Shown one piece after another: positions 29,961 through 41,503 of a stretch of DNA of 64,000 bases (positions are counted from its first letter, which is position 1; every line of letters begins with the position of its first letter). The stretch comes from Muraenolepis orangiensis (Eukaryota; Chordata; Actinopteri; Gadiformes; Muraenolepididae). The stretch covers positions 9,743,915 to 9,807,914 of the forward strand of contig CM051002.1 in assembly GCA_027704905.1 (NCBI GenBank), written 5' to 3'. The translations under genes were made by a program, and so were the position numbers. The notes beneath the pieces were generated by a model, which made no database searches, had not been told where the DNA came from, and was given only the letters and a program-made list of their open reading frames with translations.

Positions 29961-30779
29961 ACGTAGTCCAGATGGGCAGCAGTTCTGCTGTGGGGCCTCA
30001 GGTTAACTCAGCCTCTGCAGTGAAATGGCAGAAATATGACAAATTTTTTTTTCTTTTGCTCCAAATCTTTTTTTCTCCAAAATGTGACAATGTCTTACCT
30101 CAAGTGTGCCAAAGTTGTATACGGGGGGGACCCTTATGTTCTGTATTTTTTGCCAAAAATATTGTTCAATCTTTTCAAACTAATCCTTTTTTTTATTTTT
30201 TTTTTCCTAACCCTTACTCTTACTTTAGGTGTCCACGTTGCACGTTTTGGGGATTTGATTAACCTGAGAGATATGGGAGAAACATGACAGATATGGCCTA
30301 GGGGGACCCTGATGTTGCTTTTTATATATTGTTATTACAGCAATAAAACAGGAACCAAAATGTGCACTGTCGTGTTAGCTGTTCTTCGACCATAGTCTGA
30401 AAGAGCTGTATCGGCTTGATTGGCTGGAAATGTTGTCCGTCAAGTCATGGCTTCAAATAAACAGCTTACAGCATAATCTCAGACTATATTGTGAAAGGGA
30501 CTGAAAAGACTTTGCAAAACAGAACCAGACCAGGTTAGAAGTGCATTAAGTGCCATACGAGGTATGTCATCCAGTTAAAGAACTTTGTGCTAGCCTGCAG
30601 GTCAGTGAAAAGAACAGCTACTTCCTACCGCCAGGCTATGGTCAAGACTTACGTCTCTGCACATCCACATCGCTCAGAGGCCACTAAGGCCGATCTATAT
30701 AATGGTCAGAGCTCTTCTCTCAAAGTGTCCATGTGCTGGAGCCACTGAAGAGGGGGCGTGGTCCAAACAGAATGGTAAT
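29961..30779. other. Intergenic DNA, no feature recognised
   Basis: T-rich stretches at 30040-30230; no gene or clear repeat family. The short ORFs have no recognisable content. Confidence 0.45.
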
Positions 30780-31470
30780 GCAGGTCATGAACCGCCCACT
30801 TGAATGCTCTTTCTCCACTGTGTTGTACCTCCCCTCTAGCTCCAAAAGCTTGCAGATGGTAAGCACCGGGTGGGAGCATATTTTTTAAACCTCTCAAACG
30901 CTGCCCGACACTGCCCGGTCCACTGGACCAGATCTGAAGCACCCTTTCAGGTGAGGTCAGTCATAGGACTGGTCAGCTCAGAGAAGGTGGGGATGAACCG
31001 CCTATAGTAACTAGCCAGTCCTAGGAATGCTTTTTGATCTCAAGCTGTGATGGCCTCTGTCTTTTCCCACCTGCAGACACACCTGCCCGCTGCAAAAGTG
31101 GTACCCCAAATACCGTACCTCCCTCCGTACAATTGAACACTTCTTTGGGTTGGCCATAAGTCCCTCGGTGCCCCCACCTGTGCATATGGTCAGCATGCCG
31201 ACGCAGCCCCCCTTTCATGAGACTCTGGAAAGTGGCAGGGTCCTCCGACAACCAAAAATTTGGTGTATTGAATTGGAACAACCCATGCAGAGTGAAGAAT
31301 GACAATTTTTCCTTCGACTCTGGAGATAAGGGAATCTGCCAGTAGCCCTTGATTAAATCCAGTGTCAAATCATCAAACTTTGACACGTCACTCACCTTGC
31401 GGTAGTCCAGACAGAACTGAATAGACCAATCAGACTTGCACACAAGTACAATGGGACGAGAGGATCGAGA
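30780..31470 (-). mobile_element. Ty3/gypsy reverse-transcriptase relic
   Basis: Minus-strand pieces of a gypsy pol: IQFCLDYRKV, LIKGYWQIPLSPESKEK and NPKKCSIVRREVRYLGYHF, then a frame-broken RNase H-side part. An internal segment between YRKV and the GYWQ block is deleted. Part of it recurs at 40790-40870 and 56980-57260, at the same place in the other duplicated units. Confidence 0.85.
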
Positions 31471-31849
31471 GGAAGTTTGTGTTCAGGTAACCTAAAGGGC
31501 GCAACATAAAATCACGCCTGGGGATGTTTCAATGTGCTGGATAATAAGACGTCACCAAACCTCAGCTCTGACGAAAAGAAAAGGGTCTATCACAGGGGAC
31601 CAGGGCAGACTGGTTCACAGTGAAAACAGGGAGGTAGAATGCAAACAATGATTTCTTCTTTCTGGTTCAGACCTAATATGTCAAAATGATGCCTTTATTT
31701 TATGTCAGGGATTTTCTTCTCTTCTTTACATCAGCATGATGTGAAACCTAATTCACCCATACTGGATAGTATGCAGTGTATTGTATAGTACAGTATTGCA
31801 TAGTATAGTATTAGGTCTAGTGTTGTTGTATAAAGTCAGAATGCAGGCG

Positions 31850-31915
31850 TTAATGGGGAGTAAGCATTCCATTGTACTTGCTACACATGGAACATAAAGA
31901 ATCTTGAATCTTAAT
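31850..31915 (+). repeat. Interspersed repeat family A, short tail copy
   Basis: GGGGAGTAAGCATTCCATTG followed by AGAATCTTGAATCTTAAT. Matching tail copies at the same place in the other units are at about 41305-41370 and 57670-57735. Confidence 0.75.
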
Positions 31916-32043
31916 ATTGCAGAACTATATCACTATCAGCAGGAACCACCAAAGACAACAGCTGTTAGATGCTATATTTATTTTTGATTCCAAAGAACCA
32001 CCGTGTGCCATGTTTGTGTGCTACATACTATTAAGAACCCAGT

Positions 32044-34782
32044 TCAAACGCAGTTGCAGCAATTGCAGCTGGGGTCGAACACCAGGCCAGTAGCACAGCG
32101 TTTCTGGTAGGTCTTTCCTTGGCTGCACTCGTAGAAGTGGTTCTTGTTGGTGGGGTCAGGGTAGAGTCCGTTGGCCGTGGCGTGCGTGTGTCTGATTGCA
32201 TGCTTCACCAGCTCCAGTTCCAAGGCCGGTCTTGATGGTGCTGATCAAAGGGTATTTTCCCTGGCCACAGAAAGTGCCACTGAAGTCATCCAGATCTAAA
32301 GTCCAAAGCATGGCTCCTCCGAAACCGTTCTTCTTCAGCCACTGGAGCTGTTCATTGGAAGAAATGTATGGTTTATCTGTCAGTCACAATGACACATAAA
32401 AGGTTAATGTATGTATCTATGCATCTATGTATGTTATGCATACCTTGATCTGAAAGCTCTTGACATTGTCGTATCCAGCCCAGGTGCCCTGGCTCTTGTA
32501 GGCATAGGGCACCTCCTGGATGGAGTCCCAGGCCTGTGTAGCTCCTTCCTTTAGAAAGGTGCAGATCTGAAAGGACGAGGCCATTTGAATTATATTATAA
32601 AGATCGTGTTATACTTACTTACTTAATGTCATGCCATCGATATGCTGACTTTGTCAACCAAAAACATCCACTTTAAAGGGAATACCTCATAGTAGGCCAA
32701 GAAGCCAGCCTGGTGGGTGAAGGGGCCAGCAGGTCCAGCACCACGGGCCGGGGCTCCCACGGCGGTGTTGGATGAAGCCAGGTTGAAGGTGTGGCCATGG
32801 GTGGCGAATCCAACCAGCAGCTTCTCGGCGGGTGCGCCGTTGTTCTTCCAGTAGTTCATGGCATAGTCCTACAGAAGGTGGAAACCATGTCACATCCTGA
32901 TTCTAACAATTGCGGTCCAAAGTTATGTGTGTAATACAACTTTAAAGTTTTGATTATTATCATATTCATCATATTTATTAGATTTATTATTATTAATAAT
33001 AATGATAATAATAATTACAACCTGTATTTTAAAATTATTATTATTATTAAGAAAGATCCCTTCACGTACCACATTGAGGTCGTTGCTCTGGTCAGCTGAG
33101 CCTTTGTAGAGGGGGCTGTTTTGTCCAACAGTGGGCTCCCAGGAGCCATGAAAGTCATAGCTCATCACATGCAAGTAGTCCACGGCACTGGCATGAAACA
33201 TTACAAACAAAACGTCAGGAATATTTTCCAGACATCCCAACATCCCCCCACATTATAACTAAATACTAACGCTCCGATTGCCGCAATCTGGTATCCAGAG
33301 TCGATGGTTCCCTTTCCGGCAGAGACGGCAGCAGTCAGCATCAGACGAGGACGGTTGGTATTCTTGCCCTCGTTCTCGAAGGCCCTCAACAGCTCCTGAA
33401 GAGAAAGACACAGAGGGGTCAGATATGGATGCATGGGTTTCTCTATCTCTTTTCATCATATCTCAAAGTTAATCCGCCATACTAACAAATGTTTATAAGG
33501 CCCTTAGTGGCAGAATTATGCACAGATTTTGATGTTGAAACGGTAGGAACAAAAAACATACTTCTATACAGCATGTGCAATATCTGACCTGGACCAGAAT
33601 AGTAAAGCGTTGCTTATCCTCAGCTGGGGAGCCACGAGATCCAGGGTACTCCCAGTCGAGATCCAGACCATCAAACTTGTGCTGACGCAGGAACGCGATC
33701 GCACTGGTGATGAAGGTCTGGCGGTTGGCAGGAGTAGACACCATGGTGGTGAATCTGAGGAGAGGCCATGAGAGCCAGCCGTCAGCTGGCTTGTACTCGT
33801 TTCATATACACTTGATGAAATCTGAGATATGTTTTATATTCACTTGGCAGTGCCAAAGTTCCATCCTCCAATGGCCAGCAGGGTCTTCAGTTTACTGTTG
33901 CTGACAAAGAAAAACATTTGATACACCAATGCCGGCTTTAATCCTTTTTCAGGTGGTCTTTCTTTATTGTGTCTGAGTGTATGCTGGTCTGATCACTTTT
34001 TCTTGCAACCACATCCAGGTGAAAATCTATTTTCTCTACATTATATTCTTCATTGAAGTATCTGAAGCCTGTAACCAACACTTTTATCCTTACAAATGGA
34101 TACAGAGGCTTAGATAACCCCACACCCTTTGTGTTCATGTCTCTACTCACTTGTTCTTGAGGGCCTGGAACTGTCTGTAGAGCACCTCATCGTTCCACTC
34201 GTAGGTCGTGAGCCGGTTGCCGTCCATTCCGGCAAAGGCGTAGATCAGGTGATCGCAAAGACATCGGTCTACGTCGGTGGGTAAAAACTTACCTGCTCCG
34301 GGACGGTACTGTGCCCAGTTAGTGAAATAACAGGAGAGGATGTAGGATGATCCTAGAACAGAGGGCAGACAGTCACACTTAAGTTCAGACCTTAGAGTTC
34401 AGCTGTTTTAGGATTAGGAAGACAAATTCACTGGGGGTTTGAAAAACATACCTAGCTGCACGTGCAGCAGGAGAGCCAAACCTGTACAGAGAGAGAGAGA
34501 GTGAGAGAGAGAGAGGATTTGTTTAAATAAAGTGAAAAGCTTACAAGTCTTCAGTGGTTCCATGTTCTTCACTTACCAACTATTACGTTACCATTGACAT
34601 ATAGAGGGAATGACGAGACGAGACACACCTGGGTTGATTACAAATGGGTACACCTGGAAGGGAAACCGATAAGGACTACAAAACCATGACAGGGAACTAC
34701 AGCTAGACATGACACATCACACTAGGAGCGCCTGATCAGGGCACAAACACATAACACCAACGAAGATGAGTAGCTTGCCCAT
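32044..34782 (-). CDS. chia: Acidic chitinase-like GH18 gene, copy 1 (frame break before CBM14)
   Basis: Secreted chitin hydrolase. Exons in transcript order: 34758-34782, 34452-34481, 34151-34352, 33844-33900, 33589-33754, 33271-33395, 33070-33187, 32686-32868, 32444-32566, then the last from 32347. Phases agree throughout and junctions are GT-AG. The first two exons encode a signal peptide (MGKLLIFV, LALLLHVQL). The mature part starts near SYILSCYFTNWAQYRPG. Catalytic motif DGLDLDWEYPG (exon 5) is intact; AIGGWNFGTA, HVMSYDFHGSW and MNYWKNNGAPAEKL are also typical of acidic mammalian chitinase. The GH18 frame ends at a TGA at 32156-32158 (406 residues). The chitin-binding domain (ATANGLYPD to CNCCNCV, stop 32044) follows in the +1 frame and its first Cys is replaced, so it should not be translated. 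The symbol marks the family, not a proven orthologue. Confidence 0.87.
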
Positions 34783-34819
34783 GGTGCGTCTGTATAACGT
34801 TCTAAGGGAAAGGGTCCGT

Positions 34820-34827
34820 CTTATATA
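34820..34827 (-). promoter_or_regulatory. TATA box of chitinase copy 1
   Basis: TATATAAG on the minus strand, 38 bp upstream of the ATG at 34782. Identical boxes lie at the same place in copies 2 and 3. Confidence 0.7.
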
Positions 34828-35381
34828 CACCTGAGGCACCACTTCATATCTGCACACACATTGTTTGTGTGCTGATTTGTTTGGTCATGCGTTTGTTTGG
34901 GCATGTCGGGTATTCCACTGGCTCAGCTTAAAGCAAAGATAACCTTCTAATGTCCTCTAAAGACATGTTCATCAGGCTATCACAAGTGAAATTAAGGTGA
35001 GTGCTGCAATGTGTTTCACCAAACGCACTTCTGTGTTTTGCCTGCTCTGTTCTGCTGATATGCCAAGTAGTCCAGACGTTTAGCAGTGCTCTGCACGCTC
35101 GTACAGCAACATATGTATGTCTTTTCTAAGGGAAGAGACATCAAATGCTTGCAAAGTCCACAAGGAAAGGCTCCAACCAGGCTTGAACCCAAGATCATCT
35201 TCCAGTTTTCTCAACTGTTTGTAAGATGATAAATGCTAAATGCTGACGATGGTATATAGATATCCAAACATACAGTAAGCATAATTTGAAATGCATGAAA
35301 TCCTCCTTAATTATGGGGCTCTGATTCATAACATACTTGGTACACACATGTATTCTTATATAATGTATATACTGTATATAC
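34828..35381. other. Upstream flank of chitinase copy 1
   Basis: Shared with 44283-44835 and 60637-61190, so it is duplicated promoter and upstream DNA. No other gene recognised. Confidence 0.6.
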
Positions 35382-37351
35382 CAGTGGTGAAGCGTCAGGG
35401 CCTTCAAGGTATTCAGAGAAGACCCTGGAACTCTCAGATGAAACCAAAGAATCGAATTAATTGTATTAATAAAATGTAATACAATTTAATAACATTTAAT
35501 CAAATTTAAATAAAATGAATAAATGAGAATGGTATCTGTGTTGTTATCTGTTATATTACAGTTACGTTGATTTGTTTGTCTTTCTCGGTCCATGCACGAC
35601 GCATTTGAGTGGTTTTGTGTTGGAAAAACAATGCAACCAATCAGATATTTTTCTGGGTTGCTGGGAAGAATATCCAACGTAAATCAACCAAAGTATTCCC
35701 GCTGACATTGGCCCTTAGACGGAATGATAGCGTACGTTTGGATTGACAATTTGATCAACCAATCATATCGTGATTTGTAGCCAATGGGCGTATTCTTTCA
35801 GATTTCCCCGGCAGCTCAATATGGAGCTAGAGGGTGCAAGGTGGTGGCTGGCGCGAGAGTGGATCTAGCGTAATGTTACGTTTTCTACGTTGTTTTTTTT
35901 ATGCCAAAATGGCAACAGGTGAAGATGATGTCGTGGCGGAAATATTGTGTGAACCATTTTCAAGACGACCATTTAATGTTAAAATGGACATTATTAAAAG
36001 AGGCCGTCCAACACCTGACAATCTGGAGCTGACTCAAGTAGTTAAAGCAGGTTATGTTCGCCATTTTCAGAGTAGCAACTGGGAAAGATACCCGTGGCTA
36101 ACGGGCTCTACTAGCCACAAGAGGCTCTACTGATGGGAGTGTTGCTGTTTGGGACCGACAAGAGAGCAGGGAATTGGAACTTATTTTGGATCTGAAAAGC
36201 GATCATCTTTATGACCTGATGGTGGTGGAACAATTCATCCAGAAGGACAGGAGAATGGATTTGGTCTTTAAGTGAACATCATTGGTGAGTGAGACTCATT
36301 TGTCTTTGCTGGTTTTGTCTCAGTGTTGCGTCTCGTTGAGCTGGTTGTTGCATTTTGTTCCCACACACTTGTTGACTGATTAGTTAATGGCTGTCTTGGG
36401 TTTGTTAAGCATTGTTGTGCATTTGAATTGAGAGTTTGGACTTGATCTTTCTTTGCATCGCTTAACGTGAAAAGACTTAACGTAACTAAGAGTTACAAAA
36501 CCACGATCAATAATCACCTAATTTGCATATGTTTTGTCATTAGCACTTTCACCTTTTCACTTTCATTTTGACAGGTGAAAGTGCTAATGACAAGACATAT
36601 GCCAGAGACATTTGGTGATTATTGATCGCTATTTTGGAACTTAAAGTTTAAAAGTTACGTTAAGCCTTTTCTCGTGAAGCGTGTTAGACCGTCCCTTTAA
36701 CCGATAGCCTGTGTGTGGTGGTCTGTGGTGGTCTGTTACTTCACTACATGGACACTGCTTTACAACTATGGTCCACTTGGGAATTGGCTGCGACAATCTG
36801 ATCTGCCTAAATGATATAAGGCATAAAGTGACTCCTCCGTGACGTCCGTCTGACTAGAACAACTTAATTTTCGAATGGTGGTGGTGATGGTGGGGGTGGT
36901 GGTCTACAGCAGGGGTTCCCAAAGTGGGGGTCGCGGGGGGGGGGGGGGTCGCGGGACCCCGAGGGGGGGGGGGGGGGGTCGCGAGATGATTTCAGAATCC
37001 TCTTGATGTGACCATGAGGTTTTTATTGTTAATAATAACGTGTGCATATATATTTTTATATATGTACGGGTGACGAAAAATGAATTTTGATTCCGACAGA
37101 TTCACGACAGTATCATTTGGAGCTGAAATAAAAGCCACACACAATTTTCAATATCACGATTACCCCCCCCCCCCTTCGACTTCACGATGTTCTCGATGGT
37201 GAAGATCTGTGCACACGTTGTTTTTAATGTTCCAGTCCCTCCGGTGATAGTGGGGGGGGGGGGGTCTGTTATGTTGGGGGTCGCGGGCTGAAAAGTTGTG
37301 GAACCCCTGGTCTACAGAAGGTCCAGTTGTGATAGACACGCTTCGCCACTG
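35382..37351 (+). mobile_element. hAT transposon with truncated transposase
   Basis: Ends CAGTGGTGAAGCGT and ACGCTTCGCCACTG form terminal inverted repeats. ATG-initiated frames near 35873-35908 encode GRPTPDNLELTQVVKAGYV and FQSSNWERYPWLTGS, resembling the zinc-finger (TTF/ZMYM-like) N-terminus of a hAT transposase. A TGA at 36131 replaces the expected Cys codon before WEC, and the catalytic part is absent. Flanks are AT repeat, so a target duplication cannot be read. It contains a second hAT insertion at 36910-37309. Confidence 0.8.
36910..37309. mobile_element. Short non-autonomous hAT element nested in the larger hAT
   Basis: Termini CAGGGGTTCCCAAAG and GTTGTGGAACCCCTG, flanked by GTCTACAG on both sides (36902-36909 and 37310-37317). 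Several G and C runs lie inside. No ORF of note. Confidence 0.92.
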
Positions 37352-38210
37352 ATATATATATATATACAACATGTAGAAAGAAAAACAAAAATAGCAATAG
37401 TAATTTATAAAATAAAATGTGTATATATATATATATAGTAATAATAACATACATACAACATTTTTGGTGTTGAGCAGCCCGGTACACTACAATAACAGCA
37501 ACGAGAGGCGGCCATATTTTGTCACGTATCTGGGGTAACTACCAGAAGTAAGAGAAGTCGCTCTGCAATTTTTAACGTTCCGGAAGCAGGAAGTGTGACA
37601 TAGGCCTATTCATTAGGCAACAAACCATTAGGCAACAAACCAATGAAGGCAACAAGTACTGGCCAAACCGAGGCAGAGTAGGGCGGGTCTTTGCTAAATT
37701 AGTGTTTTTTACAGGATGGGTGGCAACCCGAACCTTCAAGTATCTAGTGATGCTAATTGCTAGTTGTTGGTAGCCAAGCAAGCACGAAAAGGGATGGTGC
37801 TTTATTTGTTTATTGATCATTCAATTTTATACTATGGTGCTGTATTAATTTATTGCGGACACTAACGCTTGACGTTCATAAGGATATATAAAAATAATTA
37901 TATTTTTATATTGGTTAATTGGGACAGATTTTGCACTCGAAATACGTCCGATCAGCATCGACCTGGTAGAGACCCACCTTTTCCGGGTTGAAGTTAATGT
38001 TGTTGTGTCTCAGAAAACACATCGACATTACCCCCCAAAATTGCTCATCAACACTACAGTCCAAGGTTATTTACAGTGGACAAATGAGACTGAACACTAC
38101 AGATTTTTTTGGTCTAGTGCCACATAGCCGTACATAACTGGCATGATTGTCAAATGTTCATCAGAAAAAACACACAACCTAACACTTTCTGACAGAAACA
38201 GTTGAATATT
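37352..38210. other. Duplicated block C, unit 1, non-repeat part
   Basis: Matches 47577-48450 almost base for base. No full gene is recognised. A 37-codon minus-strand ORF is listed separately. Confidence 0.6.
37915..38028 (-). CDS. Small ORF, function unknown
   Basis: Starts MSMCFLRHNNINFNPEK and ends FECKICPN before TAA (37 residues). An identical reading occurs at 48140-48253. The sequence around ADRTYFECKICPN looks like real protein (a CxxC pair), possibly the last exon of a degraded gene. No family is recognised, and it may be non-functional. Confidence 0.25.
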   Translation of the reverse strand: MSMCFLRHNNINFNPEKVGLYQVDADRTYFECKICPN

Positions 38211-39540
38211 AGACTTTGCCATGCAGGTTCAATACAAATAACAACAGATCCACGGATGACGCAATTACCATGGCCCTCCACACTGCCCTTTCCCACCTGG
38301 AGGAAAATAACTGTTATGTGCGAATGCTGTTTGTGGACTACAGCTCAGCGTTCAACACGATAGTTCCTGCCAAGCTCGACACCAAGCTTAGAGGTCTAAG
38401 CGTGCCCCCATCCATGTGCAGCTGGATACTGGACCTCCTGTCGGACCGCTGCCAGGTGGTGAGGATGGGCAGCACCACCTCAGAGCCACTGACCCTCAAC
38501 ACGGGAGCCCCCCAGGGATGTGTGCTGAGCCCTCTCCTCTACTCCCTCTACACCCACGACAGCATGGCTATGCACAGCTCCAACGTCATCATCATGTTTG
38601 CTGACGACATGACAGTGATGGGCCTGATCGCCGGCGACGACAAGACAGCCTACAGGGAGGAGGTCTGATCGCTGGAGCAGTGGTGCCAGGAGAACAGCCT
38701 CGCCCTCAACATCAAGAAGACCAAGGAGCTGATCGTGGACTTCTGGAAGCAGAGAGGAGAGCACAGCCCTATATCCATCGACGGTGTTGCAGTAGAGAGG
38801 GTCAGCAGCTTCAAGTTCCTTGGCGTGCACATCTCCGAGGACCTCACATGGTCCACGCACACCACACACGTGGTGAAAAGGGCCCAACAACGCCTGTATT
38901 TCCTCAGGCGTCTGAGGAAATTCAGCTTGGGCCCCCTCCTGGGGGCATCCTATACCGGCACCATTGAGAGTGTTCTTACAGGGTGTATCACCGCCTGGTA
39001 CGGGAACTGCACTGCACTCGAGCGCAGAGCGCTTCAGAGGGTGGTGCGGACGGCCCAGTATATTGTTGGAGGTGAGCTCCCCTCCCTCCTGGATATATAC
39101 AACCAGCGGTGCGTGGCCAAGGCCAAACGCATCATATAAGACAATGCCTATCCCAGCCACGAACTGTATTCACTTTTACCGTCAGGCAGGCGATACCGCA
39201 GTATCAAGTGCCGTACAAATAGACTCAGAGATAGCTTCCACAGTCAGGCCATCAGGCTGATGAACAAGGGTGTATAGCATATAACAATGTATATTTTATT
39301 ACATTGATTTATATATACATATTGCTATTTTTCTGTGCCGATATATTGCATTTCATAAATTGCATTTTTATTTTAATTTTTTTACTTCTTTTATTCTATT
39401 CTGTTTTATTCTATTTTTATCTATTTTTATCTTATTTTTATAACTGCTGTCTGTCGTCGGGTATTGCACATAAGATATTCACTCACTGCTTTATACTTGT
39501 GTAAACTGTGAAGTGACAATAAACCTGACTTGACTTGAAT
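38205..39540 (+). mobile_element. LINE (CR1/L2 or Rex1-like) 3' part, unit 1 copy
   Basis: 5'-truncated reverse transcriptase: FVDYSSAFNTIVPAKLD, NTGAPQGCVLSPLLYSLYTH, IIMFADDMTVMG, then a TGA at 38666 and, beyond it, LALNIKKTKELIVDFWKQ, FKFLGVHISEDLTWS and QRLYFLRRLRKFSLGP to a TAA at 39137. The 3' end AATAAACCTGACTTGACTTG closes near 39540. The same stops occur in the copy at 48444-49777, so both come from one insertion that was later duplicated. Confidence 0.88.
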
Positions 39541-40789
39541 TGCATTATCTAAAGTGATCACAATCAATAGTAAACCTTACTTGGTAGCCGCGCCAAGTTC
39601 ACTGAACAAATAACATGGTCTAAGTGATCAAGGCCACAACAAATATAACATAATTAACTAAAGGTCATGACAAAAAATCTTGACTAATCTACACTAATCA
39701 AAGTATCCAAAGCCTGGAGAATTCTGCATTCTAAACTCCATGTTTGTCTTGAAGACTGTACAAATGTAACAGCGGTATCTTAAGCTTATCGGCGCAGGTG
39801 TTTGACATTGGGAATGGAAATGGTTAACTGGTTAAAAACTCGATGTGTGGCAGTGGCGTCATTCCAGCAGGTGGAAGTGGTGAACTGTGGCTGTTGTCTA
39901 GTACATTGTATAGTATATAGTGTTGTTTATAGTATCTAGTATAGCATATCATAGGAAGTATATAGTGTTGTGTACACTATAGTATTGTATCGTTTAGTTT
40001 AGTATTGTTGTAGGATTTCATACTGCAGGAGGAAATGGGGAGTAAGCATTCCATTGAACTTGTTGCAAATGTCAATTCAACTCTTGAATCTTGAATCAAC
40101 CTCTAGGAACACAACAGTCACGTTTTCTGAAAGGGAGAAAAAAGTCCACATTGTGGTGTATTGTGTTGATTTGCACTTCAGGGCCACCGTAACTTTTGAA
40201 TTGTACTGTTCTTATAAACTCTGGACTTCCTGAGATGTCGCCCTCGCTACCCGGCTATCCCGCCAAGTATCTGTGTGTGGTCTTTCCATCCCACGCCGTG
40301 GGGCATATACTACCTGTTATATACCTGGGGCATATACTACTAACTGCATATCAACTCTATGTTCTGTATCTAAATGATCAACAACAATTACCTTTTGCCT
40401 AAATTATACAATTCACACAATATCACTCAAAATCCACAGTTAAACATTATTACAGTGTCTGCCATGTGTTCTTTTTTAAACAGGGTTAATAATGTCTCAA
40501 ATTCATGACATACCTTCTAGCAGTGGAGGCTCAGCCAACTGACTTATGGGATACTGATGTTTGCTCTGTTGGTGTTAAGTGTTCTACTGCCCGTCTTTTC
40601 ACTAATGAACATTGTTTACTGCCTTGACGCTGATATGTACCGGAATGTAACATCTGTCTAGTATCTTAGAGATTTTGCTAAAGCAACTTTCCTTGTCATA
40701 CAAAAGTGAAGAGGTGTAGATAACGTCATAACCATACTACATAATCTTTCTGGTAAACATTGAAAATAAATAGCAGTTATCATCGAACT
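39541..40789. other. Duplicated block C, right part of unit 1
   Basis: Matches 49778-50857 and then continues into the sequence now found right of the LTR element (56837-56975). A short family A tail copy lies at 40025-40100. TTGAC at 40624-40628 is the empty counterpart of the LTR insertion site. Confidence 0.7.
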
Positions 40790-41503
40790 TTGACATGTCA
40801 CTCACCTTGCAGTAGTCCTGAATAGACCCATCAGACTTGCACACAAGTATGGGACGAGAGGATCGCTGTCTGACTCTTCTATTAGACCCGTTTCCAACAT
40901 AGCTTTAAATGATTCTAAAGTTTATGTTCAGGTAACCTAAAGGATGCAACATAACATCACGCCTGGGGATGTTTCAATGTGCTGGTTAATAAGACGTCAC
41001 CAAACCTCAGCTCTCTGACGAGAAGAAATGGGTCTATCACAGGGGACCAGGGCAGACTGGTTCACAGTGATCCCAGTGAAAACAGGGAGGTAGAATGCAA
41101 ACATAATGATTTCTTCTTTCTGGTTCAGACCTAATATATGTCAAAATGATGCCTTTATTTTATGTCAGGTATTTTCTTCTCTTCTTTACATCAGTATGAT
41201 GTGAAACCTAACTCAGCCATACTGGATAGTACGCAGTGTATTGTATAGTACAGTATTGCATAGTATAGTATTAGGTCTAGTGTTGTTGTATAAAGTCAGA
41301 ATGCAGGAGTTAATGGGGAGTAAGCATTCCATTGTACTTGCTACACATGGAACATAAAGAATCTTGAATCTTAATATTGCAGAACTATATCACTATCAGC
41401 AGGAACCACCAAAGACAACAGCTGTTAGATGCTATATTTATTTTTGATTCCAAAGAACCACCGTGTGCCATGTTTGTGTGCTACATACTATTAAGAACCC
41501 AGT

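Noticed and set aside
33938..34150. Minus-strand ORF of 70 codons repeated in all three units
   Set aside because: It lies wholly inside the intron between chitinase exons 3 and 4; its conservation follows from the duplication.
34200..34310. Internal GTAAG in chitinase exon 3 as a donor
   Set aside because: Reading through gives the uninterrupted family sequence (KFLPTDVDRCLCDHLIYAFAG), so no intron is needed.
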